From NCBI GenBank assembly GCA_009695065.1, contig SIBR01000040.1, positions 1-33,376 on the forward strand: 33,376 bases of DNA, in the 5' to 3' direction. Source of the stretch: Opitutus sp. (GTDB taxonomy: Bacteria > Verrucomicrobiota > Verrucomicrobiae > Opitutales > Opitutaceae). The translations under genes and the position numbers were made by a program. Within the stretch, counting starts at the first letter, position 1. Every line of letters starts with the position of its first letter. The notes beneath the pieces were generated by a model. The model was not told where the DNA came from, made no database searches, and was given only the letters and a program-made list of their open reading frames with translations. Positions 31,909 to 33,376 of this stretch are shown one piece after another.

Positions 31909-32205
31909 TCACCGCCGGCTCATCCCAAACCGGGGATGTCGCCGTTCGTGCTTCAACACTGCCACGCGGATTGCACCGGGTCTTTCGCGATAAACGACCA
32001 AAAAGGGAAAACTCGTGAGGCGAGCACAGCGGAAAATCCTGCTTCGAAGGTAGAACGGAAAGCGCCTTGGTGCGGCCTTGATGTCAGCGACGATCGACTT
32101 GAATTCTGCGTCGAAACGATCGGCCAGATTTTCGCCCGCCATCTCGTAGAAATTGAGGGCGTCGTTGTAGTCCGCCTGCACGGCCGGACGATATTCGAAC
32201 CTCAC
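31909..32205 (-). CDS. RelE/ParE-family toxin
   Basis: A 98-residue toxin. The GTG at 32205 is chosen as start because it overlaps the antitoxin stop by four bases (GTGA), the usual coupled layout; the frame is open to an ATG at 32232 inside the antitoxin. Residues begin VRFEYRPAVQADYNDALNFY, followed by ENLADRFDAEFKSIVADIKA and APRRFPFYLR. FPFLVVYRERPGAIRVAVLK and HERRHP close it. This is the ParE/RelE fold with the Arg-rich end typical of ParE-like members. Target could be gyrase or ribosome-bound mRNA. The partner antitoxin lies immediately upstream. Confidence 0.88.
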   Translation of the reverse strand: MRFEYRPAVQADYNDALNFYEMAGENLADRFDAEFKSIVADIKAAPRRFPFYLRSRIFRCARLTSFPFLVVYRERPGAIRVAVLKHERRHPRFGMSRR

Positions 32206-32426
32206 ACGCGACGGCGATTCACCCCGGCCCAAAACTGGTTTCCCGTAAGTGGCTGGACTTTGCCGCTCGCCAACTCGGCATCTCGACGGGTGGCTTCCGC
32301 CAGAATCTCATCGGGATCGCAGGCATCCGGCGCCGGCAGCGTGCCCAGCAGCCGATCCACCAGCCGCAACCGGTCTTTGTCGGGCAACTGGAGAACAGCG
32401 GCCTCAAGTTCCTTGAGCGGACTCAT
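32202..32426 (-). CDS. Addiction module antitoxin
   Basis: A 74-residue protein of the putative addiction-module component family. It begins MSPLKELEAAVLQLPDKDRL and continues RLVDRLLGTLPAPDACDPDE, the usual helical antitoxin N-terminus. The C-terminal half ending PLTGNQFWAGVNRRRV would wrap the toxin. It overlaps the toxin gene by four bases. It should neutralise the toxin and perhaps repress the operon, although no DNA-binding fold is obvious in so short a protein. The ATG at 32426 is the only good start. Confidence 0.85.
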   Translation of the reverse strand: MSPLKELEAAVLQLPDKDRLRLVDRLLGTLPAPDACDPDEILAEATRRDAELASGKVQPLTGNQFWAGVNRRRV

Positions 32427-32432
32427 ACGTCG

Positions 32433-32460
32433 AAGCTAGTTTTCGCCCGGACTGAGTCAA
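32433..32460 (-). promoter_or_regulatory. Possible promoter of the toxin-antitoxin pair
   Basis: On the minus strand TTGACT (32455-32460) is followed 16 bases later by TAGCTT (32433-32438). The antitoxin ATG begins only seven bases after it, so the transcript would be leaderless or nearly so. The match is weak. Confidence 0.25.
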
Positions 32461-32476
32461 GCGACCCAGCCACCGT

Positions 32477-33037
32477 TTACGGGTTCACCACGATTTGGGC
32501 GGTAACGTCGGTGCCGTTCTGCTGCAAAGAGGCTCGGTTGGCTTTCGCCGACAGTAAGTTGCCGTGGGAATCGGTGCCGGCCATGAACTTTAGCTGGGTG
32601 ATTCCGCTCACTTTCACGGGCAGACCATTGGTTTGGAGGAGGTCGCCTCCGGTAGCCCAAGTGTTGTTGGTCGCACCACCGAGCAGGAGCACTGGCGTCG
32701 CGGTATCAGACGCACTGATGTCGCCCACATACACCGGGCCGGTGAACGTCACCCCCGGTGCGTAGATGCCGGTGTATCCCTTCGTCGCGAAGTAGCTGGC
32801 ATCCGCCGTGTGCACGCCGCCGAATTTGCCGTTGATGCTGAGGATCGCGATGTAGGCGAGGTCCGCGACACCGTCATAAGTGACGCCATTGATGAACAAC
32901 GCTTGGTTAACCGCCGTGATTTTGCCGACGCTGAAGACGGAAACGTTGGTCATCTCGTTGGCACCCGTGATGACGATGCCAGCGTTGCCTTTCATGTAGG
33001 TGACGCCGGCTTGATTGTATTTTACGGGCGCCGCCGT
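32477..33037 (-). pseudogene. 3' remnant of an exported or surface protein gene cut by an IS element
   Basis: About 187 codons remain, ending with TAA at 32477. They read DPLTAAPVKYNQAGVTYMKG at the broken edge and continue through repeats of short Gly/Thr/Asn-rich beta strands (IYAPGVTFTGPVYVGDISAS, LLLGGATNNTWATGG) to DVTAQIVVNP. The pattern suggests a beta-helix or adhesin-like surface protein, but no family is recognised. The internal ATG at 32995 is unlikely to be a real start. The 5' part should lie on the far side of the insertion element, outside the window. Codon use resembles the neighbours. Confidence 0.5.
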
Positions 33038-33376
33038 GAGCGGGTCCCGAAAACTGGGCCAGGTGGAGTGTTAGTCTTTGGCTCGGGTTGAGGTGATGAC
33101 TGCGGTGGTGGTTGGCAATCCCAAGCGGAGGGACGGACCGGCTTGGCGGTCCAGCCCGGAGCTTGGAATTGCCAAAGATTTTTCCGCGACGAAGCGTTGC
33201 GGAGAGAGATAACCGAGCGAGCTGTGCGGCCGCTCGGCGTTGTAGTCCTGGCGGAAGTCTTCGATGACGACACGGGCCTCGGTCAGCGTCCAGAGTTGCT
33301 CGCGATTGAGGCATTCGTCGCGGAAGCGGGAGTGGAACGATTCCACAAAGCCGTTCTCCCACGGGCTCGCGGGGGT
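33038..33376 (-). mobile_element. IS3-family insertion sequence, right-hand part
   Basis: The element is read from its transposase end. Its outer end appears to be TGAGCGGGTCCCGAAAACTG starting at 33038, which begins with TG as IS3-family ends do and lies between the transposase stop and the broken surface-protein frame. The other end is beyond the window, so the terminal repeats cannot be compared. The exact end position is inferred. Confidence 0.6.
33071..33376 (-). CDS. IS3-family transposase (OrfB), C-terminal part
   Basis: The frame enters from the right edge as TPASPWENGFVESFHSRFRD and continues ECLNREQLWTLTEARVVIED, FRQDYNAERPHSSLGYLSPQ and RF. The DDE-type catalytic Glu lies in PWENGFVESFH, and NxxRPHSSLGYLSP is the diagnostic C-terminal motif of IS3-family integrase-core transposases. 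About 101 residues are in the window; the N-terminal catalytic Asp residues and OrfA are outside it. The last 40 residues beyond RFVAEKS are a poorly conserved tail. It probably works with a frameshift-linked OrfA. Confidence 0.92.
   Translation of the reverse strand, partial: TPASPWENGFVESFHSRFRDECLNREQLWTLTEARVVIEDFRQDYNAERPHSSLGYLSPQRFVAEKSLAIPSSGLDRQAGPSLRLGLPTTTAVITSTRAKD

Noticed and set aside
1..33376. tRNA, rRNA, CRISPR array or phage genes
   Set aside because: No tRNA-like TTCGANNC cloverleaf, no regularly spaced direct repeats and no phage structural or integrase gene was recognised by eye.

Overview
The window is GC-rich bacterial DNA that reads best as a chromosomal segment of a Verrucomicrobium of the Opitutaceae type. 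That placement is inferred from gene style (a GxxExxY protein, paired TonB receptors with small secreted partners, a two-domain ThyX-like protein) and from the many short palindromic repeats. No rRNA, tRNA, CRISPR array or prophage was recognised.

Layout. 5-3066 (minus): acyl-CoA synthetase with two palindromes upstream, then an exported kelch protein. 3115-5167: a divergent pair, an Fpg/MutM-type glycosylase and a WD40 protein, each carrying an in-frame palindromic repeat, with a third repeat between their starts. 5168-5663: a repeat island. 5664-6752: an exported DUF481 protein. 6872-10929 (plus): a probable copper cluster (small secreted protein, TonB receptor, Sco/CusF lipoprotein, free CusF-like protein). 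10983-14144: a decayed gene, a ModE-like regulator with a damaged start, a YbhB/YbcL protein, modA and modB but no modC. 14219-15724: a BNR/sialidase-like protein with a CusF-like tail, broken by one in-frame TGA. 15990-18882: a small secreted protein, a ZnuD-like TonB receptor, and a chimeric remnant joining a second small-protein start to the end of a metal ABC permease.

18896-22388 (minus) holds the housekeeping run ribBA, ribH, nusB and ftsY. A GxxExxY gene bounded by terminal inverted repeats sits between nusB and ftsY. 22450-26877: a frameshifted small exported protein, a beta-carbonic anhydrase, RarA and a ComEC-family membrane protein. 27113-31831: a coiled-coil protein, a frameshifted endonuclease/exonuclease/phosphatase protein, an exported protein of unknown function, an MFS transporter and a two-domain ThyX-like protein. 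31909-32426: a toxin-antitoxin pair. 32477-33376: the 3' remnant of an exported-protein gene cut by an IS3-family element that runs off the right edge.

Two themes stand out. The first is metal handling: three CusF-like domains in three architectures, a Sco protein with unusual cysteine spacing, a zinc-type receptor next to a deleted ABC operon, and a molybdate system without its ATPase. The second is repeats that become protein or regulatory sequence: in-frame palindromes, a repeat-encoded ModB N-terminus, and one terminal-repeat family that both bounds the GxxExxY gene and occurs alone as short MITE-like copies. Several genes carry single-base lesions, so read-level checking is needed before calling them dead.
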